From Thiopontia sp964551545 (GTDB lineage: Bacteria > Pseudomonadota > Gammaproteobacteria > GCF-002020875), in NCBI GenBank assembly GCA_964551545.1, contig CAZKCT010000027.1, positions 1 to 23,774 on the forward strand: a stretch of DNA of 23,774 bases, written 5' to 3'. Within the stretch, counting starts at the first letter, position 1. Every line of letters starts with the position of its first letter. Below the pieces are notes generated by a model. The model had not been told where the DNA came from, searched no databases, and worked only from the letters and a program-made list of their open reading frames with translations. Below, in pieces: positions 7,764-14,865 of the stretch. The position numbers were made by a program, and so were the translations under genes.

Positions 7764-8654
7764 ATGGGAGCATTGAGTTATATCGAACCGGTCTACCGGC
7801 CGCCGAGTGAGGCAAATTCGCTGATTCTTCAGGTCACCAATGGCTGCTCCTGGAACCGTTGCACCTTCTGTGAGATGTATACCGGGGAGCAGAAGCAGTT
7901 TCATCCCAAGCGCCAGCATGACATCGAGACGGAGCTGAAGGCGGTGGCCGCAGCGGGCGATATGCCGCGTCGCCTGTTTCTGGCCGATGGGGATGCGATG
8001 ACCCTGTCGTTTCGTCGTCTGCACGCCATTATGACGGCGATCCGCCATTATCTGCCGAAGGTGCAGCGTGTCTCTGCCTACTGTCTGCCGCGTAACCTGA
8101 AGAACAAAACGGTCGATGAGCTGACCACGCTGCGTGAACTGGGACTCTCGTTGATGTATGTCGGCTGTGAAAGCGGAGACGATGAGGTGTTGGCTGCGAT
8201 CAACAAGGGGGAGAGCTACCGGAGTTCACTGGATGCGCTGCAGAAGATCCATGCCAGTGGGATGAAGAGTTCGGTGATGATTCTGAACGGGATGGGTGGG
8301 GTGCATTACTCCGAACAGCATGCGCGTAATTCAGCGCGGTTGATGAGTGCAGCCCAGCCCAACTATCTGGCGACGCTGGTGGTCTCATTCCCCTATGGCA
8401 TGGAGCGTATACAGACCGGCTTTGAGGGGCGCTATCAACCGCTGCAACAGCAGGATCTGTTTCGGGAGATGGAGATCCTGCTGCAGGAACTGGCGCTGGA
8501 GAAGACCATCTTCCGCAGTGATCACGCCTCCAACTATCTGGTGCTGAAAGGGGTGTTGGGCAGAGACAAGGCCAAACTGCTGGAAACCGTACGCGCAGCA
8601 ATTCGGGCGCCGGACAGTGCCAACCTCAGGGCGGAGTGGCAGCGGGGGTTTTGA
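7764..8654 (+). CDS. Radical SAM protein with a CX4CX2C cluster motif
   Basis: The 296-residue protein has a radical SAM core. The cluster motif NGCSWNRCTFCEMY gives C28, C33 and C36, a CX4CX2C spacing instead of the common CX3CX2C. LADGDAM (73-79) fits the second strand near SAM, and GCESGDDEVL (134-143) fits the GxE-type strand of this branch. No extra Fe-S, B12-binding or TRAM domain is present, so it is a minimal enzyme with a short C-terminal part. A strong ribosome binding site (GAGGAAG) precedes ATG 7764. Radical SAM proteins with 'TNGCSxNxCTFCxMY' are widespread and mostly uncharacterised; the substrate is unknown. The gene appears to stand alone. Confidence 0.85.
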   Translation: MGALSYIEPVYRPPSEANSLILQVTNGCSWNRCTFCEMYTGEQKQFHPKRQHDIETELKAVAAAGDMPRRLFLADGDAMTLSFRRLHAIMTAIRHYLPKVQRVSAYCLPRNLKNKTVDELTTLRELGLSLMYVGCESGDDEVLAAINKGESYRSSLDALQKIHASGMKSSVMILNGMGGVHYSEQHARNSARLMSAAQPNYLATLVVSFPYGMERIQTGFEGRYQPLQQQDLFREMEILLQELALEKTIFRSDHASNYLVLKGVLGRDKAKLLETVRAAIRAPDSANLRAEWQRGF

Positions 8655-8853
8655 GTGGTAAACCGATAACCGCTGCTCAAGGTGTGATCAGATCAAAGCT
8701 GAGCAGGCACGCGATGGTGCATCATTGAAATTCAGGCATGGATGGGGCTGCAGGTGCGGCAAGGGTCGCAGCAAGCCGGAAATATGTCTGATCAGTGGTG
8801 TTTATTGTTATCTGTGTTAACAACAGAAAGGATCAAACGGTAGGAACAGAGTT
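8655..8853. other. Intergenic stretch with dyads, no gene seen
   Basis: These 199 bases hold no convincing coding frame. CTGCTC and GAGCAG (about 8673-8706) form a loose dyad, and a second dyad TTGTTA / TAACAA at 8805-8823 with a 7-base spacer lies about 30 bases before the LprI-like gene. The second is placed where an operator or promoter element of that gene would be. AGGAACAG just upstream of ATG 8854 is a good ribosome binding site. Confidence 0.35.
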
Positions 8854-9267
8854 ATGCGTTTATTGTTAGCTATATCCCTCATGTTATTTTTATCGCCATC
8901 TTATTCGTCTGCTGCCATTGATTGTGAAAATGCAAAATCAGCAGTTGATCTGAATGATTGTGCTGCAGCGGAGAGAGATCAGGCGCACCAAAAGATGGTT
9001 CGCTATTTTGCAGCCAGTTTGGAGCAGTTTACGGGCAAGCAGGATCTGCTTAGAGAGATGAAGATGGCGCAGAGGCAGTGGGATAGTTATATGAACACCC
9101 ACTGTAACTCCCTCTATACGCTGCGGAGCGGTCAATCAGGCAGGGAACAGATGGCACTGGCTTGTGAAACCAAGCTGATCGAAGCCAGAACGCATCAACT
9201 GTGGTCTGGTTTCCTGACCTATGCGGATAGTGCCAATCCGGTGCTGCCAGATCCAACGGTTGAGTGA
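8854..9267 (+). CDS. Secreted LprI / DUF1311-like protein
   Basis: The 137-residue protein starts with a Sec signal peptide (about 1-21: MRLLLAISLMLFLSPSYSSA). The mature part shows the DUF1311/LprI pattern: DCENAKSAVDLNDCAAAE with C24 and C36, an AQRQWDSYMNTHC block (72-84), and a last cysteine C104 before the helix ETKLIEARTHQL. The four cysteines probably form two disulfides in the periplasm. Some family members inhibit lysozymes (LprI of Mycobacterium), but many DUF1311 proteins have no known role, so the name here is only structural. It has a good ribosome binding site. The next gene, tpx, follows after 154 bases containing hairpins. Confidence 0.82.
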   Translation: MRLLLAISLMLFLSPSYSSAAIDCENAKSAVDLNDCAAAERDQAHQKMVRYFAASLEQFTGKQDLLREMKMAQRQWDSYMNTHCNSLYTLRSGQSGREQMALACETKLIEARTHQLWSGFLTYADSANPVLPDPTVE

Positions 9268-9294
9268 GTGACCTAAGGCAAAGCATCGTAGTGC

Positions 9295-9382
9295 GGGGCG
9301 GAGTAGAGTGACCGCCCATATCGGACAGGGTTACTGAACGGATATTGATGTTATTTTTTCTGCCGTGCACTTGGTGCGGCAG
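9295..9382 (+). promoter_or_regulatory. Two hairpins in the tpx leader region
   Basis: GGGCGG (from about 9295) can pair with CCGCCC (about 9311-9317) around a 10-base loop; no T run follows, so it is not a standard terminator. A second stem, CTGCCG (9360-9365) with CGGCAG (9377-9382), is preceded by a T-rich run and extends inward with wobble pairs. It ends 40 bases before the ATG of the peroxidase gene and may form in its leader RNA. Function is not known. Confidence 0.35.
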
Positions 9383-9421
9383 TGGTTCAACGTTTTCAGG
9401 AATAGGTTCAAGGAGAGATCT

Positions 9422-9967
9422 ATGGCGACCGTTACGCTTAAAGGAAATGAGTGCAATTTGGCAGGCAACGTAGTCAATGTGGGCGGTGCCGCCCCTCAGG
9501 TGACGGTGGTTGCATCGGAAGGGCTGGCCGACAAGGTGGTGGGCGGCCCCTCAGACAAGGTGCAGGTGATTGTGGTGGTTCCCTCGCTGGATACCCCGGT
9601 CTGTGCTACCGAGACCCGTAAATTCAATGCAGAAGCGGCCTCGATTGATGATGCCGAGGTGGTGGTTGTTTCGATGGATCTGCCTTTTGCCGCCAGCCGT
9701 TTCTGTGCTGCCGAGGGGATCGAGAACCTGACGGTTGCCAGTGATTTTCGTAACAAGGATTTTGCCAACAGTTATGGTGTGCTGATTGCCGATGGGCCGC
9801 TGGCCGGTGTGACCTGTCGGGCCATCTTTGTGGTCAACAAGGATGGGCGGGTCACCTACAAGCAGATTGTGCCTGAGATCACCGATGAGCCTGATTATGC
9901 TGCGGCGCTCAATGCGGCGAAAGGGGTCGGGGCACTTGGTGTCAGCTGTTGTGGCACTTGCCAGTAG
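9422..9967 (+). CDS. tpx: Tpx-type thiol peroxidase (atypical 2-Cys peroxiredoxin)
   Basis: Tpx reduces hydrogen peroxide and lipid hydroperoxides with electrons from thioredoxin. The 181-residue protein shows the peroxidatic site PSLDTPVCATE (C61, with the T58 position of the TxxC motif) and the resolving cysteine C95 in ASRFCAAEGI, the normal Tpx arrangement. ATG 9422 is chosen because AGGAGAG lies at 9411-9417 and the protein then begins MATVTLKGN, as Tpx proteins do; an upstream GTG at 9365 falls in a hairpin. Odd features are the extra C11 and C132 and a C-terminal tail GVSCCGTCQ (C176, C177, C180), which ordinary Tpx proteins lack. A strong terminator follows at once. The family call is secure. 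Confidence 0.92.
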   Translation: MATVTLKGNECNLAGNVVNVGGAAPQVTVVASEGLADKVVGGPSDKVQVIVVVPSLDTPVCATETRKFNAEAASIDDAEVVVVSMDLPFAASRFCAAEGIENLTVASDFRNKDFANSYGVLIADGPLAGVTCRAIFVVNKDGRVTYKQIVPEITDEPDYAAALNAAKGVGALGVSCCGTCQ

Positions 9968-9990
9968 CGGCATTCCGTTCCGGACAGATC

Positions 9991-10023
9991 AGCTTCAGGG
10001 TGTCGTGCTCTGAAGCTGTTTTT
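9991..10023 (+). terminator. Rho-independent terminator after tpx
   Basis: AGCTTCAG (9991-9998) and CTGAAGCT (10010-10017) form a perfect 8 bp stem with an 11-base loop, followed by G and five T (10019-10023). The T run ends two bases before the ATG of nnrS, so the terminator could also act as an attenuator for that gene. Confidence 0.85.
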
Positions 10024-10025
10024 GT

Positions 10026-11213
10026 ATGCAGTTCCTGAACAATCTGACGGCCAAACCGCACAAGCTCTTCTTCTTCGGGGGCGCTCTCCATGCGCTGCTC
10101 ACACTGCTGATGCTGTTACTGCATTATCAGGGGGTGCTCCATAGCCAGATTGCGCTATCCCGTTTTCACAGCTACACGCTGATTTTTGCCCTCTTCAGCC
10201 AGTTCTTTTTCGGCTTTCTCTGCACCATGTTCCCCCGTTTTCTGGCTCTGCCGGAGATTCGGCGTGAGCAGTACCTCTCCCCCTTTATACTGCTCAATGG
10301 TGGTGCGCTGCTGTTTGTTGTCGCCGCCTATGGGGCTCCCTCGCTGACCGCAGTGGCCTCTGCGGGGATGTGGCTTGCCTACCTGATGATCAGTCGGGTG
10401 CTCTGGCGCTGTTATCGGGAGAGCAGTGTGACAGAGCGCTTTGATGTGAGCTGGATGCTGATGGCACTGGGGGCCGGTGCGGTGGTGCATACGCTGTTTC
10501 TGCTGAGCTTTATCGATCCGGCGTTGCATGGTGTGTACCGTGTGGCGCTCTATGCTGGCTTCTTTCTCTATCTGTTCATGATGATCCTCACTCTGAGTCA
10601 GAAGATGATCCCCTTCTTTACCGAGGGAAAGGTGGTTGGCTATCAGGCCAACAGGAGTCGCTATTTTCTGCATACAGTGGCCGGGCTGTTACTGCTGAAA
10701 GTGGTGTTGATAGTCGCTGCGGTGAGCAGCTATGGTCTGGTGGATGGGGTGCTGTTTGCCGTCACCTTGCGAGAGTTGATTCGCTGGAGGCTGCCGCTGC
10801 GCAAGGTGGAGCCGATTCTCTGGGTGCTCTATCTGTCGCTGATCTGGATACCGATCGGGTTCCTGCTCTATTTTGTGGAAGGGATCGCGGTGTTAGTTCC
10901 GGGAGGAGAGGGGTGGCTGTTTGAGAAGGCACCACTGCATGCGATCGGGATTGGTTACTTCACGACGCTGCTGATCGGCTTCGGTACACGCATCATACTG
11001 GGGCATGCGGGTGAGAAACCGGCTGCGGATGGTTACGCCATTATGATCTTCTGGCTGGTGCAGGTGGTGGTGCTGGTGCGAATGGCTGCCGGGATTGTGC
11101 TGAATGGTGATGGAGCGCTGCTCTACCAAGAGGTGGTGGTATTTTCCGCGCTGCTCTGGCTGCTGCTGTTTCTGCTCTGGTCGCTGCGCTATATCCGGCT
11201 GCTGTTCAGGTAG
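10026..11213 (+). CDS. nnrS: NnrS family membrane protein
   Basis: NnrS proteins are polytopic haem- and copper-containing membrane proteins that protect cells against nitric oxide and nitrosative stress. The 395 residues are almost wholly hydrophobic, with about twelve predicted membrane segments. The family's best signature is near residue 304: HAIGIGYFTTLLIGFGTRII followed by LGHAGEKP, matching the 'HALxxGxxxxMIxGxxxRxxLGHTGR' block. The N-terminal RFHSYTLIFALFSQFFFGFL matches the 'HAHEMLFGFxxAxxAGFL' position with a looser fit. The start at ATG 10026 gives a normal N-terminus, but it has no clear ribosome binding site and sits directly against the tpx terminator. It is convergent with arfB. 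Expected location is the inner membrane. Confidence 0.82.
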   Translation: MQFLNNLTAKPHKLFFFGGALHALLTLLMLLLHYQGVLHSQIALSRFHSYTLIFALFSQFFFGFLCTMFPRFLALPEIRREQYLSPFILLNGGALLFVVAAYGAPSLTAVASAGMWLAYLMISRVLWRCYRESSVTERFDVSWMLMALGAGAVVHTLFLLSFIDPALHGVYRVALYAGFFLYLFMMILTLSQKMIPFFTEGKVVGYQANRSRYFLHTVAGLLLLKVVLIVAAVSSYGLVDGVLFAVTLRELIRWRLPLRKVEPILWVLYLSLIWIPIGFLLYFVEGIAVLVPGGEGWLFEKAPLHAIGIGYFTTLLIGFGTRIILGHAGEKPAADGYAIMIFWLVQVVVLVRMAAGIVLNGDGALLYQEVVVFSALLWLLLFLLWSLRYIRLLFR

Positions 11214-11234
11214 CCGGGGGGCTGGCGATCGGGT

Positions 11235-11687
11235 TTACTGACCCTGTGGGTCGACCTTTCGGCGTAACGCCTTGTCGCGCCCCCGTCTGGTTTTGTCATC
11301 GGTGCGCTTGCTTCGTGCTGCGCGGGAAGGGCGGGTCGGGACTCTCTTTTTCTGTGACCGGGTGACGCTCTCTATCAGCTCCGTCAACCGTTCCAGTGCC
11401 TGAATCCGATTCTGCTCCTGACTGCGCGCCTGCTGGGCCTTGATGATGATCTCTCCGTTGCGGTTGATACGCCGGTCACGCAGTGCCAGCAGTCGCTCCT
11501 TGTGCCGGCTTGGCAGAGAGGCGTTGTGAATATTGAAGCGGAGGTGAATCGCGCTGGAGACCTTGTTGACATGTTGGCCGCCGGGGCCGGAGGCGTGAAT
11601 GGGTGTCAGCTCAATCTCTGTCAGAGGGATGGAGAGTTGCTGAGAGAGAATCAGCCTGTTTCCTGAAAGTTTGATCACGATACCCAT
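11235..11687 (-). CDS. arfB: ArfB (YaeJ) ribosome-rescue peptidyl-tRNA hydrolase
   Basis: ArfB frees ribosomes stalled at mRNA ends by entering the empty A site and hydrolysing peptidyl-tRNA. The 150-residue protein carries HASGPGGQHVNKVSSAIHLR, with the catalytic GGQ at 36-38, and a long basic C-terminal tail (TRPSRAARSKRTDDKTRRGR and beyond) that fits the mRNA channel. Conserved family elements such as IPLTEIELTPI precede the GGQ. Relative to ArfB proteins I recall, ATG 11687 adds about ten residues; no good ribosome binding site is visible, so a start nearer to ILSQQLSIPL is possible. It lies 23 bases after the small NqrM-like gene and may be the last gene of the rnf transcript. No functional link to Rnf is implied. 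Confidence 0.9.
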   Translation of the reverse strand: MGIVIKLSGNRLILSQQLSIPLTEIELTPIHASGPGGQHVNKVSSAIHLRFNIHNASLPSRHKERLLALRDRRINRNGEIIIKAQQARSQEQNRIQALERLTELIESVTRSQKKRVPTRPSRAARSKRTDDKTRRGRDKALRRKVDPQGQ

Positions 11688-11710
11688 AGGGTACCGTAGA
11701 AACGGCTGGA

Positions 11711-11914
11711 TTAGTCTTCGGTTTTCTTGCAGCTCTGCTTCTGGGTACCGCTACAGCTGCAGCTTCCCCCCATGCCGGCACAGCCTCCCCCCTCTTCGCG
11801 GTGAGGTCCAAGTTCCGGGTGTTTCTTTGAGAACTGGCGTGAGATCTGCTGCACCAGCAGCCACCCGACCAGCAGGGTGAGGATCAGTCCTGCGGTCATC
11901 ATGAATTTGATCAT
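11711..11914 (-). CDS. Small membrane protein with four cysteines, NqrM-like
   Basis: The 67-residue protein has one N-terminal membrane helix (about 3-25) and a hydrophilic tail with C45, C52, C54 and C62 (GGGCAGMGGSCSCSG...SC). This is the same design as NqrM (DUF539): one helix, then a Gly-rich segment with a cysteine, a CxC pair and a last cysteine. NqrM is needed to mature Na+-NQR, whose NqrD and NqrE subunits hold an iron centre and are homologous to RnfA and RnfE. The gene begins in an ATGA overlap with the rnfA stop, so its translation is coupled to rnfA. The spacing between cysteines differs from NqrM (6-1-7 here), so homology is uncertain. An Rnf maturation or iron-delivery role is an inference from context and design. 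Confidence 0.7.
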   Translation of the reverse strand: MIKFMMTAGLILTLLVGWLLVQQISRQFSKKHPELGPHREEGGGCAGMGGSCSCSGTQKQSCKKTED

Positions 11915-12498
11915 GCGCCACCGCCTCCCAGTCCGGCGAAGCCCATGAAGCTGAGGGAGAGCAGGCCACCAATCATCAGGCTCAGTGCGGCACCACGACT
12001 GATGCTGGGAACGTTGGAGAGGTCAAGGCGCTCACGCAGTCCGGCCATCAGTACGATTGCCAGGGTGAATCCTGCGCCGGCACCGAGGCTGAAGCCGATG
12101 GTCTGCGCAAAGGTGTACTCGCGGAAGGTCTGGAACAGGGCCAGTCCGAGGATGGCGCAATTGGTGGTGATCAGCGGCAGGAAAATGCCGAGTGAGCGGA
12201 ACAGCGAGGGGCTGAACTTTTTCACGAACATCTCCACCAGCTGGACCGCCGAGGCGATCACGGCGATATAGCTGATCAGTCGCAGGAACTCCAGATCCAG
12301 TGCAACAAGTGCCTCATTGATCGCAAAGGCGCAGAGGGAGCTGATGATCATCACGAAGGTGGTGGCCAGCCCCATGTTCCAGGCGGTTGAAAGTTTTCCC
12401 GAGACCCCGAGGAAGGGACAGAGTCCCAGGAAAGAACTCAGTACAAAGTTGTTAATCAGGAAGGCGTTAAGAAAGATAAAGGCGACGCTGGCATCCAT
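11911..12498 (-). CDS. rnfA: RnfA, membrane subunit of Rnf complex
   Basis: RnfA is an integral membrane subunit of the ion-translocating ferredoxin:NAD+ oxidoreductase, with six membrane helices. The 195-residue protein shows INNFVLSSFLGLCPFLGVS (C27) and PLITTNCAILGLALF (C114), the two cysteines that, with those of RnfE, hold the iron-sulfur centre in the membrane. It ends in a Gly-rich tail (FAGLGGGGA). Its ATG overlaps the rnfE stop by one base (TAATG) and its own stop overlaps the start of the small Cys protein, so the three are tightly coupled. RnfA and RnfE are paralogues; this one is called RnfA from the shorter N-terminus and from FINAFLINNFVL-type sequence at the start. Confidence 0.93.
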   Translation of the reverse strand: MDASVAFIFLNAFLINNFVLSSFLGLCPFLGVSGKLSTAWNMGLATTFVMIISSLCAFAINEALVALDLEFLRLISYIAVIASAVQLVEMFVKKFSPSLFRSLGIFLPLITTNCAILGLALFQTFREYTFAQTIGFSLGAGAGFTLAIVLMAGLRERLDLSNVPSISRGAALSLMIGGLLSLSFMGFAGLGGGGA

Positions 12499-13181
12499 TA
12501 TGCGTTCTCCTTGACTGTTTCAAGCTTCACCTCTTTACGTTCCTCGTTCCAGGCGAAGAAGAGCAGCCAGAAGGCGAGTACAAAGAAGCCACCCGGTGGC
12601 AGGATCATTACCACCCAGGACTGGAACTGGTCACCGAACAGTGGCACACCGAGGAAGGTGCCGCTGCCGAGGACTTCACGAACCACGCCGAGGCAGAGCA
12701 GGGCGATGGTGAATCCGACACCCATGCCGAGGGCGTTGACCACCGACTTTCTGACGGTGTTCTTCGAGGCGTGGGCCTCGGCACGGCCAAGGATCATGCA
12801 GTTGGCCACGATTAACTGAATAAATGCACCGAGTGCGTTGTAGAGGTCGAGGCTGATCGCCTGAATAGCGTAGTCCACCAGGGTCACGAAGGTGGCGATG
12901 ATGACGATGTAGGTGGCGATACGCACCTGCTTCTGGATATGGTTACGCAGAAAGGAGACCAGTGCGGTCGACGCCACCAGTACCAATGTTGAAGCGATGC
13001 CCATTGCCAGTGCATTGATGGTGGAGTTAGTGACCGCGAGTACCGGACACATCCCCAGTAGCATCACAAACACGGGGTTGTTCTTCCAGATCCCCTCCAT
13101 GAAGGTATCGGCAGTGATGGTGTCATCCTGCTCCTTCAGCGGCGGGATCACTTCTGTGGCGCTCTGTGCAGATTCGCTCAT
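12498..13181 (-). CDS. rnfE: RnfE, membrane subunit of Rnf complex
   Basis: RnfE pairs with RnfA in the membrane core of Rnf. The 227-residue protein has a ~25-residue hydrophilic N-terminus, then FMEGIWKNNPVFVMLLGMCP (C45 of the CPVLAVTNS motif), and LGAFIQLIVANCMILGRAEA (C128). These two cysteines mirror C27 and C114 of RnfA. WKNNPVFVxxLGxCPxLAVT is diagnostic of RnfE. The start overlaps the rnfG stop in ATGA and its own stop shares a base with the rnfA start. The C-terminus is charged (EERKEVKLETVKENA), slightly longer than in E. coli RsxE. Identification is firm. Confidence 0.94.
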   Translation of the reverse strand: MSESAQSATEVIPPLKEQDDTITADTFMEGIWKNNPVFVMLLGMCPVLAVTNSTINALAMGIASTLVLVASTALVSFLRNHIQKQVRIATYIVIIATFVTLVDYAIQAISLDLYNALGAFIQLIVANCMILGRAEAHASKNTVRKSVVNALGMGVGFTIALLCLGVVREVLGSGTFLGVPLFGDQFQSWVVMILPPGGFFVLAFWLLFFAWNEERKEVKLETVKENA

Positions 13182-13834
13182 GGGGTGCGCTCCTTGATGG
13201 GTTCAGACAGCGGGTAGAGTGTGGGCAGAATCTTCGCGGTGTGGAGGCGGATCATCTTGCCGATGGCGACCGAGGAGACGGTGGCGCCGGAGATGGAGTC
13301 GATCTCCCACGGGTTCTGCTTGGTGCCGTGTTTGACGGCGTTGACTGGATTGGCGATGCCGTCACCGGCCGGATTGAGGCTTACATCCAGCGCATCGAAG
13401 TTGGCGAGGAAGGGCGGATCTTTCAGGATCAGGTCACCCAGTCCGGGGGTCTCGGCGTGTTTCAGAACTTTCATACCGGTCACACACTGACAGGCGGGGT
13501 TGTAGCCGTAGAGGACCTGAATTACATCCTGATAGCCTTGCCCCTCGGTCGCCAGCGCAATCCCCTTGAGCTGGTTGTTGTCGTCGTAGGCGGCGTAGAT
13601 GCGTTCTCCTTCGGTGACGTTGCCATCATCGAGGGTGAGGGTGTCGGTCAGCATGTAGGGCTGGTTGGAGGTGGCACCGGGCACCACCTGGAAGATGGCG
13701 CGTGCAATCGCCTCTTTACGATTCTGCTCAATGATCGGAGCGGTCCACTCAACCACCAGAACAATCAGCAGGCCGGAAAGAGCAGCAACGCCACCGAGTG
13801 TGCGGATCAGTGCAGCATTGGATGGACTACTCAT
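13178..13834 (-). CDS. rnfG: RnfG, FMN-binding subunit of Rnf complex
   Basis: RnfG is anchored by one N-terminal helix (about 11-30) and exposes an FMN-binding domain on the outer face of the membrane. The 218-residue protein shows HAETPGLGDLI (126-136) and the flavinylation site SGATVSS (182-188), where T185 is expected to carry covalent FMN through phosphoester linkage. An unusual C115-Q-C117 pair sits before the VTGMKVL strand, in a region where most relatives have no cysteines as far as I recall. The gene overlaps rnfD by ATGA and rnfE by ATGA. FMN transfer would need an ApbE enzyme, which is not in the window. Confidence 0.93.
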   Translation of the reverse strand: MSSPSNAALIRTLGGVAALSGLLIVLVVEWTAPIIEQNRKEAIARAIFQVVPGATSNQPYMLTDTLTLDDGNVTEGERIYAAYDDNNQLKGIALATEGQGYQDVIQVLYGYNPACQCVTGMKVLKHAETPGLGDLILKDPPFLANFDALDVSLNPAGDGIANPVNAVKHGTKQNPWEIDSISGATVSSVAIGKMIRLHTAKILPTLYPLSEPIKERTP

Positions 13835-14865
13835 TTCGCTTCTCCATAGCTGCGGGGCTGGGTCACCAGCTCGATCAGGGGCAGGAAGATATTGCCCAGC
13901 AGGATGGCGTACATCACACCCTCGGAGAGGCCGCCATAGACACGGATGATCACGGTCAGTGCGCCAATCATGAAGGCGTAGAGCCAGACTCCGGCGGGGG
14001 TGACAGGAGAGCCGACCATGTCGGTCGCCATGAAGATGGCCCCCAAGGCCATGCCGCCGCTGAGGATGTGGAACAGAGGCCCTGCGTTGGTAGGATCACT
14101 CCACTGGGTGATCAGTGCCACAACACTAGCCGAGACAAAGATGCCGACTGGAATGCGCCAGTCGAGGAAGTTACGTGCGGCGAGGTAGAGGCCACCCAGC
14201 AGAATCAGGATGAATGAGGTCTCACCGAGTGAACCGGCGGTGGTGCCACTAAAGAGATCAAATAGCTCGGTGGTGGTGTTCTCGAACTTCTGTAGTCCCA
14301 GTGGGGTCGCGCCAGTGAAGCTGTCGACCTCTTTGCTGGCAATCCAATCGGCCACCGACGTGGGGATCAGCATCGGAGTGCTCAGGGTGGAGGGGATGAA
14401 TTCAAAGAAGCGGCCGGGTAGCAGGTTGGGAGTCCAGGTGGTGATCGCCACCGGGAAGGCGGCCTGTACAAAGGCGCGACCGACCAATGCGGGGTTGAGG
14501 ATATTGTGACCCAATCCGCCGAAGAAGACCTTGCCGATACCGATACCCGAGAAGGCGGCGACGGCAGCCATCCAGAGCGGGAAGCCGGGTGGGAGGGTCA
14601 GCCCCAGTAGCAGGCCGGTGAGCAGGGCGCTGTTGTCGCCCAGCGTGCTCGGTTTTTTGCTTGGTTTGCAGAAGAGCAGTTCGGTCCCCATGGCCGCCAG
14701 AATTGAGGTCAGAATCACTGTCGCTGCACTGATACCAAACTGGTAGACCGACCATAGTGCGACGGGGATGAGTGCATAGACTACATGCATCATGATCCGA
14801 TCGACGGAGAGGCTCTTCTTCAGATGAGGAGAAGTGCGGATCTCCACCGGATTGCGTGTTGCCAT
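13831..14865 (-). CDS. rnfD: RnfD, FMN-binding membrane subunit of Rnf complex
   Basis: RnfD is a polytopic membrane protein (about 10 helices) with a covalently bound FMN and belongs to the NqrB/RnfD family. The 344-residue protein has SPHLKKSLSVDRIMMHVVYA at its start (the 'SPHxxxxxSxxxIM' signature), GHNILNPALVGRAFVQAAFP (119-138) and the flavinylation site DSFTGATPLG (181-190), with T187 as the FMN carrier; the motif is TGAT rather than SGAT. PDxAF-type RnfD end motifs appear as GIFVSASVVALITQWSDP and later ATDMVGSPVTPAG. It follows rnfC without a gap (TAA next to ATG) and overlaps rnfG by ATGA. The call is secure. Confidence 0.94.
   Translation of the reverse strand: MATRNPVEIRTSPHLKKSLSVDRIMMHVVYALIPVALWSVYQFGISAATVILTSILAAMGTELLFCKPSKKPSTLGDNSALLTGLLLGLTLPPGFPLWMAAVAAFSGIGIGKVFFGGLGHNILNPALVGRAFVQAAFPVAITTWTPNLLPGRFFEFIPSTLSTPMLIPTSVADWIASKEVDSFTGATPLGLQKFENTTTELFDLFSGTTAGSLGETSFILILLGGLYLAARNFLDWRIPVGIFVSASVVALITQWSDPTNAGPLFHILSGGMALGAIFMATDMVGSPVTPAGVWLYAFMIGALTVIIRVYGGLSEGVMYAILLGNIFLPLIELVTQPRSYGEAK

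Noticed and set aside
9360..9382. CTGCCG/CGGCAG stem as a terminator
   Set aside because: On the plus strand the T run precedes the stem, and on the minus strand the run is A, so neither strand gives a terminator.
9365..9421. Upstream GTG start for the peroxidase gene
   Set aside because: It lies in a hairpin, adds 19 residues unlike any Tpx, and a strong ribosome binding site supports ATG 9422.
11384..11572. Second minus-strand frame inside arfB
   Set aside because: It is a frame shadow of the GGQ-containing arfB gene.
13166..13849. Plus-strand open frame (227 codons) opposite rnfG
   Set aside because: It is a near full mirror of rnfG and shows only shadow-type composition.
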